Positions 26,927-39,127 of a DNA stretch of 64,000 nucleotides are shown one piece after another. Where the stretch lies: assembly GCA_030685065.1 (NCBI GenBank), contig JAUXQH010000135.1, positions 1-64,000 on the forward strand. The letters run 5' to 3'. The translations under genes were made by a program, and so were the position numbers. This DNA comes from Pseudomonadota bacterium (GTDB lineage Bacteria; Myxococcota_A; UBA796; SXON01). Every line of letters starts with the position of its first letter. Position 1 is the first letter of the stretch. The notes below the pieces were generated by a model, which saw only the letters and a list, made by a program, of their open reading frames with translations, ran no database searches and was not told the origin of the DNA.

Positions 26927-27501
26927 GCGTCGAAGCCGAGAGGGATCGGGGACTCGACCCACAGCGCTCCACCCGGGGTGGGGAGGCGAACCCGCCATGC
27001 GTGCAGGTAGAGGCGATCGGCGTCGGGGCCGCCATACGTCGGGTCCCCGAGGAGCGGCGCGCCGAGGCTCGAGAGATGGGCGCGGATCTGATGCGTGCGG
27101 CCGGTGAGCGGGCGCACGAGCACGCCGATGCGCCCGCCGGCGCGCCACCGCACCTCGAACCGGGTCTGCGCGGGCCGGCCACGGCCGATCTGCACGCGGC
27201 CCCGCTTCCACTCCCCGAGGGGGAGGTCGATCTCCCCCAGGTCCGGGAGGCTCCCCACGACGACCGCGAGGTACTCCTTCTGCACGCGCCCCTCCGCGAA
27301 CGCCTGGCTCATCTCGCGTTGGCCCTCGGGGGTGCGCGCCATCACGAGGCAGCCACTGGTCTCGCGGTCCAGGCGGTGGCACACCAGGAGGCCCGTATCG
27401 CGCTCGATGGACGGGCCCGCCGCCCGCGACGGCACGACGTCGATGCCGACAGGCTTGTCGAGCACCTGGATATGACGGTCAAGATGAAGCGTGTTGATCA
27501 A
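26923..27501 (-). CDS. RluA-family pseudouridine synthase (short form)
   Basis: The 192-aa protein carries the RluA signature CHRLDRETSG, whose Asp is the catalytic residue that converts uridine to pseudouridine in rRNA or tRNA. Other family motifs are LDKPVGI at the N-terminus, KEYLAVV, and RPLTGRTHQIRAHL. There is no S4 domain, and it is shorter than most members. The start is uncertain: TTG 27499-27501 gives the usual beta-strand before DKPxG, and GTG 27463-27465 would shorten it by 12 residues. Neither has a Shine-Dalgarno. Target RNA cannot be told from sequence. Confidence 0.8.
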   Translation of the reverse strand: MINTLHLDRHIQVLDKPVGIDVVPSRAAGPSIERDTGLLVCHRLDRETSGCLVMARTPEGQREMSQAFAEGRVQKEYLAVVVGSLPDLGEIDLPLGEWKRGRVQIGRGRPAQTRFEVRWRAGGRIGVLVRPLTGRTHQIRAHLSSLGAPLLGDPTYGGPDADRLYLHAWRVRLPTPGGALWVESPIPLGFDA

Positions 27502-27510
27502 GGAGGACGC

Positions 27511-29907
27511 GTGGAGATTGGTCGCATGCCTATCCCCGCGTTGGGCGCTGAGCAGCTTCGGTGGCAGGTCCCGGACGGGCTCTTCGAGTTTCGGACGACC
27601 GCCGACCTGGCTCCCAACGAGACCATCATCGGGCAGACGAACGCGACGGCCGCCTTGCGGCGCGGCGTGCTGCTCGAGGGGCCCGGGTTCAACGTGTTCG
27701 TGGTCGGGCTCCTGTCCACCGGGCGGCTCGGCACGGTCAAGCGGATCCTCGACGACCTCCGTCCACGGCGCCGAAAGACGAGGGACCTGGTCTACGTCGC
27801 CAACTTCAAGGAGCCGGGGCGCCCCCACCTCCTCGAGTTTCCCCCCGGGCGGGGGGTCGCCTTTCGGAAGGAGCTCCTGCGAGTGGCCGCCGCGCTCCTC
27901 GAAGAGGTGCCTCGGCTGTTGCGCTCCGACGAGGTGCGCACGCAGCGCGATCGGCGCACCCAGGACGCGGAAGTGACCCACCATGGGGCCCTCCAGCGGC
28001 TCGAGGCGCACGCGCGCGATCTCGGCTTCGTCATCGGCGATCTGGGCGACGAGGGGAGCCCGAACCCCGTCATCCTCTGGGTCGACGCCGCGATGACGGA
28101 GCCTGGGACGGCCGTCGAGGACGCCCCGGTTCACACGCGCGCCGAGCTCCAGGTGCTCGTCGAAAATGGCGGCGTTCAGCTCCCGCTGTCCCGGGACGAG
28201 GTGTTTCGCCGGTTCGACGTGCTCGAGCGTGAGCTCGCGTCGGCGCTGAACCTGTCGCGGGAGGCCGTGATGGACACCGTCCGCAAGGTCGCCGAGACCG
28301 AGCGGGAAGCCATCGACGCCGGCACGCGGAAGGTGCTCGCCGATCTCGGCCGGCGGTGGCCCTCCGCCCGCCCTTGGCTCCACGAGCTGCACGAGGAGCT
28401 CGTGGAGTCGCTCGAGTGGTTCGATGACGGGGGGGAGCAGGACGGCTTGTTCGCCGCCTTCGCCGCGAACGTGATCCATCGTGGCTCCCGCAGTCCGCAC
28501 GCGCCCGTCGTCGTCGTGCCGAACGCCACCTGGGCCCACCTCTTCGGCGGAATCGAGGGCGACGCCGCGGTGGATCACCGCAACATCCGCGGTGGCTCCC
28601 TCCAGGACGCGGACGGCGGCTTCCTCGTCCTCAACGCGTCGGATCTGCTCCAGGATCCCGGCTCCTGGCGATTGCTCAAGCGGGCGCTGATGTTCGGACA
28701 GGTCGACATCCAGAACCCCGAGAGTCCGCTCAACACGGGCGCCTCCGTGCTTCGCCCCGACTCGATGCAGCTCGACGTCAAGGTCGTCCTGCTCGGGGAC
28801 TCCGAGACCTACGCCGCCCTGTTCTACGGCGACACCGACTTCGCGAGCATCTTCAAGATCAAGGCGGAGTTCGAAGAGGACGCCGCCTGTACGCCGCCGC
28901 TCCTTCGGGACTACGCGGGCTTCATCGCGCGCATGGTGCGGCGGGAGAAGCTCCCCCACTTCACGCGGGATGCCGTCGCGGCCGTCCTGGAGTGGGCGGT
29001 GCGCGCGGGCGGCCGCGGGGGGCGGATCACCACCCGCTTCGGGAGCATCGCGGACCTCCTCCGGGAGGCCGCGTTCGAGGCCAACGGCGCGATCGTGGAG
29101 CGGGTTCACCTCGAAGCCGCGCTGCTCGCGCGCCGCGACCGCGACGATCTCGCCGAGCGGCGCGTCATCGAGATGCTCCAGAGCGGTGTGCTCCGCGTCG
29201 ATCTCGACGGGCGGCGGGTGGGGCAGGTGAACGCGCTGGTCGTCTACCATGTCGGTGGTCACGACTTCGGGCGCCCGATGCGCATCACTTGCACCGTCGG
29301 GGTCGGGCGCGGGGGGGTGGTTTCGATCGAGCGCGAGGTGCGCCTCTCGGGGCGAGTGCACCAGAAGGGCGTCCAGATCCTCCGCGGCCTCCTCCTCGAT
29401 CGGTTCGGGCGCAAGCGTCCGCTCTCGTTCACGGCTTCGATGTGCTTCGAGCAGTCGTACGCGCGGATCGACGGCGACAGCGCCACGTCCGCCGAGGTCT
29501 ACGCCCTGCTCTCGGCGCTCGCGTCCGTGCCCCTGCGCCAGGACGTGGCGGTCACCGGATCGGTGAACCAGTTCGGCGAGGTCCAGGGAGTCGGCGGCGT
29601 GAACGAGAAGATCGAGGGGTTCTTCACGGCGTGCCGGATCCGGGGGCTCACGGGGGCCCAGGGGGTCGCCATCCCCGAGCACAACGTCCCGGATCTCTGC
29701 CTGTCCACGGCGGTGCGGGACGCCTGCGCGATCGGGACCTTCCACGTCTGGGCCATCAGCCGGATCGAAGAGGGAATCGAGCTGCTCACCGGTCTGAACG
29801 CGGGCGAGCGCGACGCCGAGGGCGACTACCCCGAAGGCTCGGTGTTGGGACGTGTCGCGAGCGCGTTGGACGAATTCACGAACTTGACGCGTCGGAGGCG
29901 GGGATGA
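27511..29907 (+). CDS. Lon-like AAA-family protease (LonC/LonB-type) with degenerate ATPase motifs
   Basis: This 798-aa protein ends in a Lon proteolytic domain: Ser657 in DGDSATSAE and Lys700 in VNEKIEGFF are 43 residues apart, the same spacing as the Ser-Lys dyad of E. coli Lon. The N-terminal AAA-like half has GLLSTGRLG (residues 66-74) where a Walker A GxxGTGKT is expected, and GGFLVLNASDLL where Walker B would carry acidic residues. ATP hydrolysis may therefore be weak or absent. A long charged coiled-coil-like insert lies between. GTG 27511 was chosen because AAGGAGG ends four bases upstream; ATG 27526 is an alternative. The 3' end overlaps lnt by 32 bases. Confidence 0.85.
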   Translation: MEIGRMPIPALGAEQLRWQVPDGLFEFRTTADLAPNETIIGQTNATAALRRGVLLEGPGFNVFVVGLLSTGRLGTVKRILDDLRPRRRKTRDLVYVANFKEPGRPHLLEFPPGRGVAFRKELLRVAAALLEEVPRLLRSDEVRTQRDRRTQDAEVTHHGALQRLEAHARDLGFVIGDLGDEGSPNPVILWVDAAMTEPGTAVEDAPVHTRAELQVLVENGGVQLPLSRDEVFRRFDVLERELASALNLSREAVMDTVRKVAETEREAIDAGTRKVLADLGRRWPSARPWLHELHEELVESLEWFDDGGEQDGLFAAFAANVIHRGSRSPHAPVVVVPNATWAHLFGGIEGDAAVDHRNIRGGSLQDADGGFLVLNASDLLQDPGSWRLLKRALMFGQVDIQNPESPLNTGASVLRPDSMQLDVKVVLLGDSETYAALFYGDTDFASIFKIKAEFEEDAACTPPLLRDYAGFIARMVRREKLPHFTRDAVAAVLEWAVRAGGRGGRITTRFGSIADLLREAAFEANGAIVERVHLEAALLARRDRDDLAERRVIEMLQSGVLRVDLDGRRVGQVNALVVYHVGGHDFGRPMRITCTVGVGRGGVVSIEREVRLSGRVHQKGVQILRGLLLDRFGRKRPLSFTASMCFEQSYARIDGDSATSAEVYALLSALASVPLRQDVAVTGSVNQFGEVQGVGGVNEKIEGFFTACRIRGLTGAQGVAIPEHNVPDLCLSTAVRDACAIGTFHVWAISRIEEGIELLTGLNAGERDAEGDYPEGSVLGRVASALDEFTNLTRRRRG

Positions 29908-31438
29908 CGGGGGCCCGGCGCCAGAACGTGGCCACGAGCGACAGGAGCCCGACGAGGCTAGCCACGGCTGGAAACCAGCCTCCCCACGTCCGGTAGGGGG
30001 TCTCGAACGTCGCCATGCGGATCGGCACGACCTCGGCGACGTCGGTGTACGGGGTGGTGTAGACCGGGATGGCCCCGTGGGGCTCCACCACCATGCTCAC
30101 GCCGGTGTACGCCACGCGGAGCATCGGCCGCCCGAGCTCGACTGCGTGCACCGCCGACAGCATCGCGTGCTGGTGCGGGGCCGAGGTGTCGCCGAACCAC
30201 CCGTCGTTCGTGATGTTCACGAACACGTCCGCGTTCATGAGGTGCCGCATCTGCGACTCGAGGATGGCTTCGTAGCAGATCGGGGTGGTGAACGTGTAGC
30301 GGCCCGTGTCGAACACGGTCGGGGTCGTTCCGGCCCTGAAGTTGCCGACGCCCTCGATGTAGTCGCGCAGATAGCTCACGGGCCAGGGCAGGTACTCCCC
30401 GAACGGGAGCGGCACCATCTTGTCGTACCGCCCGAGGATCTCGCCACTTTTTCCGAAGAGGTAGGCGGAATTCCAGCTGGCGCGGCGCGTCGGATCCTCA
30501 GGGTCGCGGCTGAACGTGCCGCCGCCGACCAGGAAGTCGAAGCCGCCGCGCTTGGAGAGCTGGGAGAAGATCTCCTTCAGCTTCCCTTCGTTGGGGTTGT
30601 ACCCGATGGAACCCTCGGGCCAGACGACGAGGTCCGGCTTCTGGTCGGCGACGAGCCCGGTGAGCTGCATCCACGACTTCAGCACGTCGTTGCCGCGCTC
30701 CTGGAGGCGGGTCACCATCGTCACGTGCTGCTGCAGGATGGCCGCGCGGACCACCGGCGCGCCGGAGAGCACGGCCTCCACCTCGGCATATCGCCACGCA
30801 CCGAACCCGAGGTTGGCGAGCCACAAGGCGGCGACTCCGAGCATCGCCGGGATGGGCGGCGCCGTGCGCTCGCGGCGGGCGATGAAGAAGGCGGCGATCG
30901 CGCAATTCACGAGGATGACGAGGTAGGAGAGCCCCATCGCGCCGAAGACGCTAGCGAGCTGCCACACCCACGGCACGCGGTATTGCCCGACGCCCTGGTA
31001 ATAGGGGAACAGCGCAGGCTGGAGGTACTCCATGCCCACCCAGACCGCGGGGAAGAGCACGATCCAGGCGCGCCCGAAGCGACGGCGCAGCGGCGGCAAC
31101 GCCATCGCGACGAGGCCGTAGGGAAGCCCCCACACGGCCGCGAAGAGCACGACGATGCCGGCGGCGAGCACCAGGGGGATGTTCGAGAACACCGCAATGG
31201 TCTGTGCGAGCCAGAAAAACAGGCAGAATACGCCCGTGAACCCGCAGAGGTAGCCCAGCTTGAAGTTCAGCCGAGGCTCGTCCGCGCGCAATGCCCAGAA
31301 GAGCGGGACGAAGCTGAACCAGTGGAGCGCGGACAGACCCAGCGGGGGCGAGACGAACAACAACAGGAGGCCGGAGGTCAGCGCCGCGAGGGTGCGCGGG
31401 AGCGCGGGGCGCGAAAAGAGCCCGGGGGAGGGGGTCAA
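29876..31438 (-). CDS. lnt: Apolipoprotein N-acyltransferase
   Basis: The 520-aa protein has about six to seven N-terminal membrane segments (residues about 10-210), then a periplasmic nitrilase-like domain. The catalytic triad is readable: Glu in VVWPEGS, Lys in YDKMVPLPFGEY, and Cys in TPICYEA, with a final membrane segment near the C-terminus. It adds the third acyl chain to the N-terminal Cys of outer-membrane lipoproteins, which fits the many lipoproteins in this window. TTG 31436-31438 overlaps the stop of the upstream enoyl-CoA hydratase gene (TTGA). Confidence 0.92.
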   Translation of the reverse strand: MTPSPGLFSRPALPRTLAALTSGLLLLFVSPPLGLSALHWFSFVPLFWALRADEPRLNFKLGYLCGFTGVFCLFFWLAQTIAVFSNIPLVLAAGIVVLFAAVWGLPYGLVAMALPPLRRRFGRAWIVLFPAVWVGMEYLQPALFPYYQGVGQYRVPWVWQLASVFGAMGLSYLVILVNCAIAAFFIARRERTAPPIPAMLGVAALWLANLGFGAWRYAEVEAVLSGAPVVRAAILQQHVTMVTRLQERGNDVLKSWMQLTGLVADQKPDLVVWPEGSIGYNPNEGKLKEIFSQLSKRGGFDFLVGGGTFSRDPEDPTRRASWNSAYLFGKSGEILGRYDKMVPLPFGEYLPWPVSYLRDYIEGVGNFRAGTTPTVFDTGRYTFTTPICYEAILESQMRHLMNADVFVNITNDGWFGDTSAPHQHAMLSAVHAVELGRPMLRVAYTGVSMVVEPHGAIPVYTTPYTDVAEVVPIRMATFETPYRTWGGWFPAVASLVGLLSLVATFWRRAPVIPASDASSS

Positions 31439-32226
31439 CGGTCCCAACGCGGCGCCCGCTTCTCCAGGAATGCCGCCACGCCCTCCCGCGGCTCCCCGCT
31501 GGTGAGCGCCAGCACCCCGGCACGTGTCTCGACCGCGAGCGCCTCGATCAAGCCGAGATCCGAGGAGGCCCGCACCGCGCTGAGCGCGAGCGCTACCGCC
31601 CGGGGCCCGTTGGCCGCGATGTCCCGGGCGGCGCTTCGGGCCGCCGCGAGAGCTGTACCGGCCGGCACGACGCGCTCGACGACGCCGAGGCGATAGGCCT
31701 CCTCCCCATCCACGCGCCGGGCGGTGCAGATGAGGTCGGCGGCGCGCCCTGGGCCGACGAGGCGCGTGAGCCGCGCGCAGCCGCCCAGGTCGGGGATCAT
31801 CCCGATGCGGACCTCCAGGAGGCCGAGGCTGGCGTCCGCCGCGGCGAACCGCATGTCGCACGCCAGCGCCAGCTCGAGCCCCCCGCCGATGCAGGCGCCT
31901 TCGATGGCGGCGATGGTGGGGCAGGGCAGGTCGGCCAGGGCTTGAAGGCAGCTCTTGAGCTCGGTGATGACCTGCCATGCAACGTGCTCGTCGCCCTCGG
32001 CGATCGCCGGCGCCGCATCCAGGAACAGCGCGTTGTCCGGGTTCAGATCCATTCCCGAGCAGAAGTGCGCGCCGATTCCCGTCACGATGACGGCGCGAAC
32101 GTCGGTCACGGCGTTTGCGGCGCGCCGCAGGTCACGCCACATCCCCATGTCGAGCGCGTTGCGTCTGGACGGCCGGTCGAGCGTGAGTACGGTGACGCCA
32201 TCCTGGGTTTCGCTGATCACTGGCAT
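31435..32226 (-). CDS. Enoyl-CoA hydratase/isomerase family protein
   Basis: The 263-aa length and motifs fit the crotonase fold: the oxyanion-hole segments AHFCSGMDL and GACIGGGLELALACDMR, then the catalytic-loop region EVRIGMIPDLGG. One catalytic Glu equivalent (EVRIG) is present; the other position is less clear. It probably hydrates or isomerises an acyl-CoA in fatty-acid or amino-acid breakdown. It overlaps lnt by four bases, an operon with no obvious functional link. An 11-base direct repeat (cgtggcgcctc) lies upstream near 32256-32285. Confidence 0.85.
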   Translation of the reverse strand: MPVISETQDGVTVLTLDRPSRRNALDMGMWRDLRRAANAVTDVRAVIVTGIGAHFCSGMDLNPDNALFLDAAPAIAEGDEHVAWQVITELKSCLQALADLPCPTIAAIEGACIGGGLELALACDMRFAAADASLGLLEVRIGMIPDLGGCARLTRLVGPGRAADLICTARRVDGEEAYRLGVVERVVPAGTALAAARSAARDIAANGPRAVALALSAVRASSDLGLIEALAVETRAGVLALTSGEPREGVAAFLEKRAPRWDR

Positions 32227-32410
32227 CCGCCGCTGTTATCCCGTCTTCAGGATGCCCGTGGCGCCTCCGTGGCGCCTCCGTGGCGCAATCTCCTCCACTC
32301 GAGGGGCGCGCGAAATCAGCGCCGAGAGGACGCCAAAACGGCAGAGAGCCGGCGCCTTGCAGCGTCGACTCTCCTGTCCGTACGGTCGGACGATGAACAG
32401 CGAGATCGGA

Positions 32411-34087
<1,677 letters not shown>

Positions 34088-34113
34088 CTAGGTGAGAGGG
34101 GGGGGGAGAAAGC

Positions 34114-34404
34114 CTACTTGTCGAGGACCGCGAGGACGTCTTCTTCACGGAGGATGACGTGCTCTTCGCCTTCGAGCTTGATCTCGTCGCCCGTGTACTT
34201 GCCGAAGAGCACCCGCTCGCCGACCTTGAGGGTCATGGGGCGGATCTTGCCATCTTCGAGGACGCGGCCGGTGCCGACGGCGATGACCTCGGCCTCCTGC
34301 GGCTTCTCCTTGGCGGTGTCAGGGATGATGAGGCCCCCGGCGCTCTTGTTCTCGGTGGTGACGCGCTTGACCAGCACGCGATCGTACAGAGGGCGGAACT
34401 TCAT
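34114..34404 (-). CDS. groS: Co-chaperonin GroES (10 kDa)
   Basis: The 96-aa protein is a canonical Gro[17 protein letters not shown], the mobile loop ([19 protein letters not shown]), [16 protein letters not shown]. It caps the GroEL ring. CCGGAG lies nine bases before the ATG and groEL follows directly. I see no CIRCE element upstream, so HrcA control is not supported by this sequence. Confidence 0.98.
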   Translation of the reverse strand: MKFRPLYDRVLVKRVTTENKSAGGLIIPDTAKEKPQEAEVIAVGTGRVLEDGKIRPMTLKVGERVLFGKYTGDEIKLEGEEHVILREEDVLAVLDK

Positions 34405-34499
34405 GGTCGGACTCCGGTGAAATCAGGGGTTTTTGTCGTGCCGCCGGTGGCGGCCCGAAGGTGCGGGCAGGGGCGAGGCCCAGACCCGAGTGCGGCGAA

Positions 34500-34528
34500 G
34501 GGGTACACACGCCGCGGACCCGCGTCAA
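34500..34528 (-). promoter_or_regulatory. Candidate groES-groEL promoter
   Basis: Reading the minus strand, TTGACG at 34528-34523 is followed after 17 bases by TACCCC. The -35 is good and the -10 is poor. It lies about 95 bases before the groES ATG. The same TTGACG hexamer appears in front of dnaK. Confidence 0.35.
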
Positions 34529-34850
34529 CCATCGCCTCGGCGAAAAAGCGAAGCGCGGCGCCGGATCTGCACCATTGCCGATTCGACGCCGCTTCTCCCA
34601 GGGCCCGGCCGAGGTCAGGGCGATTCGTAGGAAGGCCCGAGTCCAGGGAGCAACCATCCAAGCAAAAATCGGGCCAGTTGCGGCGAGGCGGCTCAAACAT
34701 TTTTCTTAGGCACCGTCTTCCCCGGCGGTCTGTCAGCGCGGTTGCCAATATTCAGCGGTGTACCTAATCAAAGAAGAGTCGGTCATGACGGGAGGCTTCC
34801 AGACGCCGCGGTACGCCACGCAAGCGTCCAGGCGGAGGCACGCCGTCGGC

Positions 34851-34878
34851 TTGACGTCGCGAAGGCGGGGATTAGCAT
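34851..34878 (+). promoter_or_regulatory. Candidate dnaK promoter
   Basis: TTGACG (34851-34856) is followed after 16 bases by TAGCAT (34873-34878), about 100 bases before the dnaK ATG. It is a fair match to a sigma70-type promoter; a dedicated heat-shock sigma factor cannot be told from the bases alone. Confidence 0.45.
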
Positions 34879-34978
34879 CTGCGGGGCTTCGACGCGTACG
34901 GCTGTGTGCGCGTCGATTCGAAAGCTTCTAAGGTTGTTTGTTTCGCGCTACGGCGCGATTCGGAGAGGGAAACCGGTC

Positions 34979-36880
34979 ATGGGCAAGATCATTGGCATCG
35001 ATCTCGGGACTACGAACTCTGTCGTGGCCGTCATGGAGGGAGACTCCCCCACCGTGATCATCAACGAGGAGGGCGCGCGTACGACCCCGTCGGTGGTGTC
35101 CTTCACCAAGGACGGGGAGCGGCTGGTGGGAGCTACCGCACGCCGGCAGGCGATCATCAATCCGACCCGCACCGTGTACTCGGTGAAGCGGTTCATGGGA
35201 TTGCGTTGGGAGGAGGCCTCGAAGGAGGCGTCCCGCGTGCCCTACAAGATCGTGCGGGCTCCGGACGGCCTGGTCAAGATCCAGGGCGACGACAAGGAGC
35301 ATTCCCCGCCCGAGATCTCGGCGATGATTCTCCAGAAACTCAAGCGCGACGCCGAGAAGTACCTGGGGCAGCCCGTGACCGAGGCGGTCATCACGGTGCC
35401 GGCGTACTTCAATGACGCCCAACGCCAGGCGACCAAGGACGCGGGCCGCATCGCCGGGCTCGACGTGAAGCGGATCATCAACGAGCCGACCGCGGCGGCG
35501 CTGGCCTACGGCTTCGGAAAGAAGAAGAAGGACCAGACGATCGCGGTCTACGACTTCGGTGGCGGCACGTTCGACATTTCCATCCTCGATGTCGGCGACA
35601 ACGTGGTGGAAGTTCGCTCGACCAACGGCGACACGCACCTCGGCGGCGATGACATCGACAACGCGATCATCGACTGGCTCGTCAAGGAGTTCAAGACCGA
35701 GACGGGCATCGACGTCGCGGGCGACAAGATGGTGCTCCAGCGCCTGAAGGACGCCGCGGAGAAGGCGAAGATCGAGCTCTCCTCGAGCCAGTCCGCCCAG
35801 ATCTCGCTGCCGTTCCTCTCGGCCGACAAGGACGGCCCGAAGCACCTCGAGCGCAGCCTCTCCCGGGCCCGCTTCGAGCAGATGATCGAGCCCATCGTCG
35901 AGCGCACGATGGAGCCCTGCCGGCTCGCATTGCGGGACGCGAAGGTGGCCGCGGGCGACATCGACGAGGTCATCCTCGTCGGCGGCTCCACGCGCATCCC
36001 GCTCGTCCAGAAGAAGGTCAAGGAGCTCTTCGGCAAGGAGCCGAACCGCTCCGTGAACCCGGACGAGGTCGTGGCGCTCGGGGCCGCGGTCCAGGGCGGC
36101 GTGCTCGGCGGCGACGTGACCGACATGCTCCTGCTCGACGTGACCCCGCTGTCGCTCGGCATCGAGACCCTCGGCGGCGTGATGACGACGCTCATCACCC
36201 GCAACGCGACGATTCCCACCAGCAAGGGGGAGACGTTCAGCACCGCGGCCGACGGCCAGACCGCGGTCGATGTGCACGTCTACCAGGGCGAGCGCCCGCT
36301 CGCGAAGGACAACCGCCTCCTCGGTACGTTCCGGCTCGACGGCATCACGCCGGCGGCGCGCGGGGTACCCCAGGTCGAGGTCACGTTCGACATCGATGCG
36401 AACGGAATCCTGAACGTCAAGGCCAAGGACAAGGCGACGAGCCGCGAGCAGAAGATCACGATCACGTCCTCCTCCGGCCTCTCGAAGGAAGACGTGGACA
36501 AGCTCGTGCGCGAGGCGGCGGCGAACGAGTCGGTCGACAAGGGCAAGCGTGAGCTCATCGAGGAGCGGAACAAGCTCGACAACCTCGTCTACCAGACGGA
36601 CAAGGCCCTCCGCGAGAGCCGCGACAAGATGCCCCCCGACCAGGTCAGCGTGGTCGAGAGCGCGTTGGTCGACGCGAAGTCGGCGCTCGACAGCGACGAC
36701 GCCGCCCGCATGAAGGACGCCTTCGAGAAGCTCACCCAGGCGAGCTACAAGTTGGCCGAGACGATGTACCAGGGCGCCGGTGCCCCCGGCGGCGCGGGCG
36801 CGGCGCCGGGCGCCGGAGACGCCGCGGGTGGCGCAAAGAAGGGCGATGACGTCATCGACGCGGACTTCGAAGAGGCGTAG
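34979..36880 (+). CDS. dnaK: Chaperone DnaK (Hsp70)
   Basis: The 633-aa protein has the Hsp70 signatures [28 protein letters not shown] and [11 protein letters not shown] in the ATPase domain, the linker ([14 protein letters not shown]), and the Gly/Ala-rich C-terminal tail ending [11 protein letters not shown]. It binds unfolded proteins in an ATP-driven cycle with DnaJ and GrpE. ATG 34979 gives the standard [10 protein letters not shown] start, with GGAGAGGG upstream; the frame is open further upstream but that part is not DnaK-like. dnaJ follows after 55 bases. Confidence 0.98.
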   Translation: MGKIIGIDLGTTNSVVAVMEGDSPTVIINEEGARTTPSVVSFTKDGERLVGATARRQAIINPTRTVYSVKRFMGLRWEEASKEASRVPYKIVRAPDGLVKIQGDDKEHSPPEISAMILQKLKRDAEKYLGQPVTEAVITVPAYFNDAQRQATKDAGRIAGLDVKRIINEPTAAALAYGFGKKKKDQTIAVYDFGGGTFDISILDVGDNVVEVRSTNGDTHLGGDDIDNAIIDWLVKEFKTETGIDVAGDKMVLQRLKDAAEKAKIELSSSQSAQISLPFLSADKDGPKHLERSLSRARFEQMIEPIVERTMEPCRLALRDAKVAAGDIDEVILVGGSTRIPLVQKKVKELFGKEPNRSVNPDEVVALGAAVQGGVLGGDVTDMLLLDVTPLSLGIETLGGVMTTLITRNATIPTSKGETFSTAADGQTAVDVHVYQGERPLAKDNRLLGTFRLDGITPAARGVPQVEVTFDIDANGILNVKAKDKATSREQKITITSSSGLSKEDVDKLVREAAANESVDKGKRELIEERNKLDNLVYQTDKALRESRDKMPPDQVSVVESALVDAKSALDSDDAARMKDAFEKLTQASYKLAETMYQGAGAPGGAGAAPGAGDAAGGAKKGDDVIDADFEEA

Positions 36881-36893
36881 ACGGACAGGCTGC

Positions 36894-36918
36894 GGGGGCC
36901 GTCGATGGGGCGGCCCCC
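36894..36918 (+). other. Intercistronic hairpin between dnaK and dnaJ
   Basis: An 8-bp perfect stem (GGGGGCCG / CGGCCCCC) with a 9-base loop lies in the 55-base gap. There is no T tract, so it may modulate dnaJ level or mRNA stability rather than fully terminate. Confidence 0.45.
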
Positions 36919-36935
36919 GACCTTGTGGAGGATAG

Positions 36936-38051
36936 ATGGCGGGTAAGCGCGACTTCTACGAAGTGCTCGGCGTGGCACGTGGTGCTTCCGCCAACGAGAT
37001 CAAGAAAGCCTTTCGGCAGATGGCGATGAAGTTTCATCCGGACAAGAATCCGGACGACAAGGAAGCCGAGGCTCGCTTCAAGGAAGTGGCCGAGGCTTAC
37101 GAGATCCTGGGAGATGACCAGAAGCGGCAGATGTACGACCGCTTTGGGCACGATGGTCTGCGAGGGGCCGGCTTCAACACCGGCTTCAACAACCAGGAAG
37201 AGATCTTCTCGCACTTCTCCGACATCTTCGGTGACCTCTTCGGCTTCGGTGGCGGAGGGGGCGGGCGCCGTCGCGGGCCCCGCCGCGGGCCCGATCTCGA
37301 ATACCCGCTCACGGTGGAGTTCCTCGAGGCGGCCAAGGGCTGCGAGAAGGAGATCCAGGTCCCCAAGCACGCCATCTGCCAGGAGTGCGACGGCAACGGC
37401 GCAGCCCCCGGGAGCCAGCCGCAGGTCTGTGCGACGTGCCGCGGGGCGGGCGAGGTGGTTCAGGCCCAGATGTTCCTCCGAATCCGCACCACCTGCCCGA
37501 GCTGCGGCGGGCGGGGCAAGGTGATCAAGGACCCCTGCGCGCCGTGCGAGGGCAGCGGTCGTACGCGGGTGAGCGAGAAGCTGAAGGTCACGATCCCGGG
37601 CGGGATCGACGACGGAATGCAGCTGCGGTTGCAGGGCAAGGGCGATGCCGGCGATTCGGGCGCTCCGGCCGGGGATCTCTACATCACCATTCGTGTGGCG
37701 GAGCACGAGATCTTCGGCCGCGATGGCAACAATGTCTTGTGCCAGGTGCCGATCAGCTACGCGACCGCGTGCCTGGGCGGAGGGATCTCCGTCCCGACGA
37801 TCGACGGCGAGGAGAACCTCGAGGTCGAGGGCGGCACGCCGTCGGGCAAGGTGTTCACCCTGCGTGAGAAGGGCATCCCCTCGCTGAACGGGCGAGGCCG
37901 AGGTGACCAGCTCGTTCAGGTCGTCGTCGCCGTGCCGAAGAACATGTCGGCCAAGGAAGAAGAGCTGGTACGTCAGCTCGCGGCGCTCCAAGAGGCCAAG
38001 GTGGCCGACCGGAGCATCTGGAAGGAGTTCCTCAACCGGTGGACCAGCTAG
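36936..38051 (+). CDS. dnaJ: Co-chaperone DnaJ (Hsp40)
   Basis: The 371-aa protein has an N-terminal J domain (residues about 5-70) with HPD in [10 protein letters not shown], and a Gly-rich linker (GFGGGGGG). It also has four zinc repeats ([32 protein letters not shown]) and the C-terminal substrate-binding domains. It stimulates DnaK ATPase and delivers clients. GTGGAGGA precedes the ATG. The MoxR gene follows after 55 bases. Confidence 0.98.
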   Translation: MAGKRDFYEVLGVARGASANEIKKAFRQMAMKFHPDKNPDDKEAEARFKEVAEAYEILGDDQKRQMYDRFGHDGLRGAGFNTGFNNQEEIFSHFSDIFGDLFGFGGGGGGRRRGPRRGPDLEYPLTVEFLEAAKGCEKEIQVPKHAICQECDGNGAAPGSQPQVCATCRGAGEVVQAQMFLRIRTTCPSCGGRGKVIKDPCAPCEGSGRTRVSEKLKVTIPGGIDDGMQLRLQGKGDAGDSGAPAGDLYITIRVAEHEIFGRDGNNVLCQVPISYATACLGGGISVPTIDGEENLEVEGGTPSGKVFTLREKGIPSLNGRGRGDQLVQVVVAVPKNMSAKEEELVRQLAALQEAKVADRSIWKEFLNRWTS

Positions 38052-38106
38052 GCCGCCGTTCCGCGGAAGTCGTGGCCCGTCGCAGGTGTCGTCGGTGGAG
38101 GGAAAG

Positions 38107-39114
<1,008 letters not shown>

Positions 39115-39127
39115 GGGCGGCATCGTC

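Larger units (their letters stand above)
34405..34978. other. Divergent chaperone control region
   Basis: These 574 bases separate groES (minus) from dnaK (plus) and hold no supported gene. There is a GCCGCC/GGCGGC hairpin at about 34441-34455 within the groES leader, an A/T-richer stretch near 34660-34710, and the two candidate promoters listed separately. An inverted repeat of CIRCE type (TTAGCACTC-N9-GAGTGCTAA) is absent. Confidence 0.6.

Noticed and set aside
27001-27510. Upstream extension of the Lon-like gene on the plus strand
   Set aside because: That part is antisense to the RluA-type gene, and a strong Shine-Dalgarno places the start at GTG 27511.
32256-32285. Short direct repeat cgtggcgcctc upstream of the enoyl-CoA hydratase gene
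   Set aside because: Only two and a half copies of 11 bases; too short to claim an operator or mobile element.
34742-34978. Upstream in-frame extension of dnaK
   Set aside because: The extra 79 residues do not resemble DnaK, and ATG 34979 has a good Shine-Dalgarno and the standard [10 protein letters not shown] start.
34405-34978. CIRCE element for HrcA
   Set aside because: No TTAGCACTC-N9-GAGTGCTAA-type inverted repeat is present on either strand.
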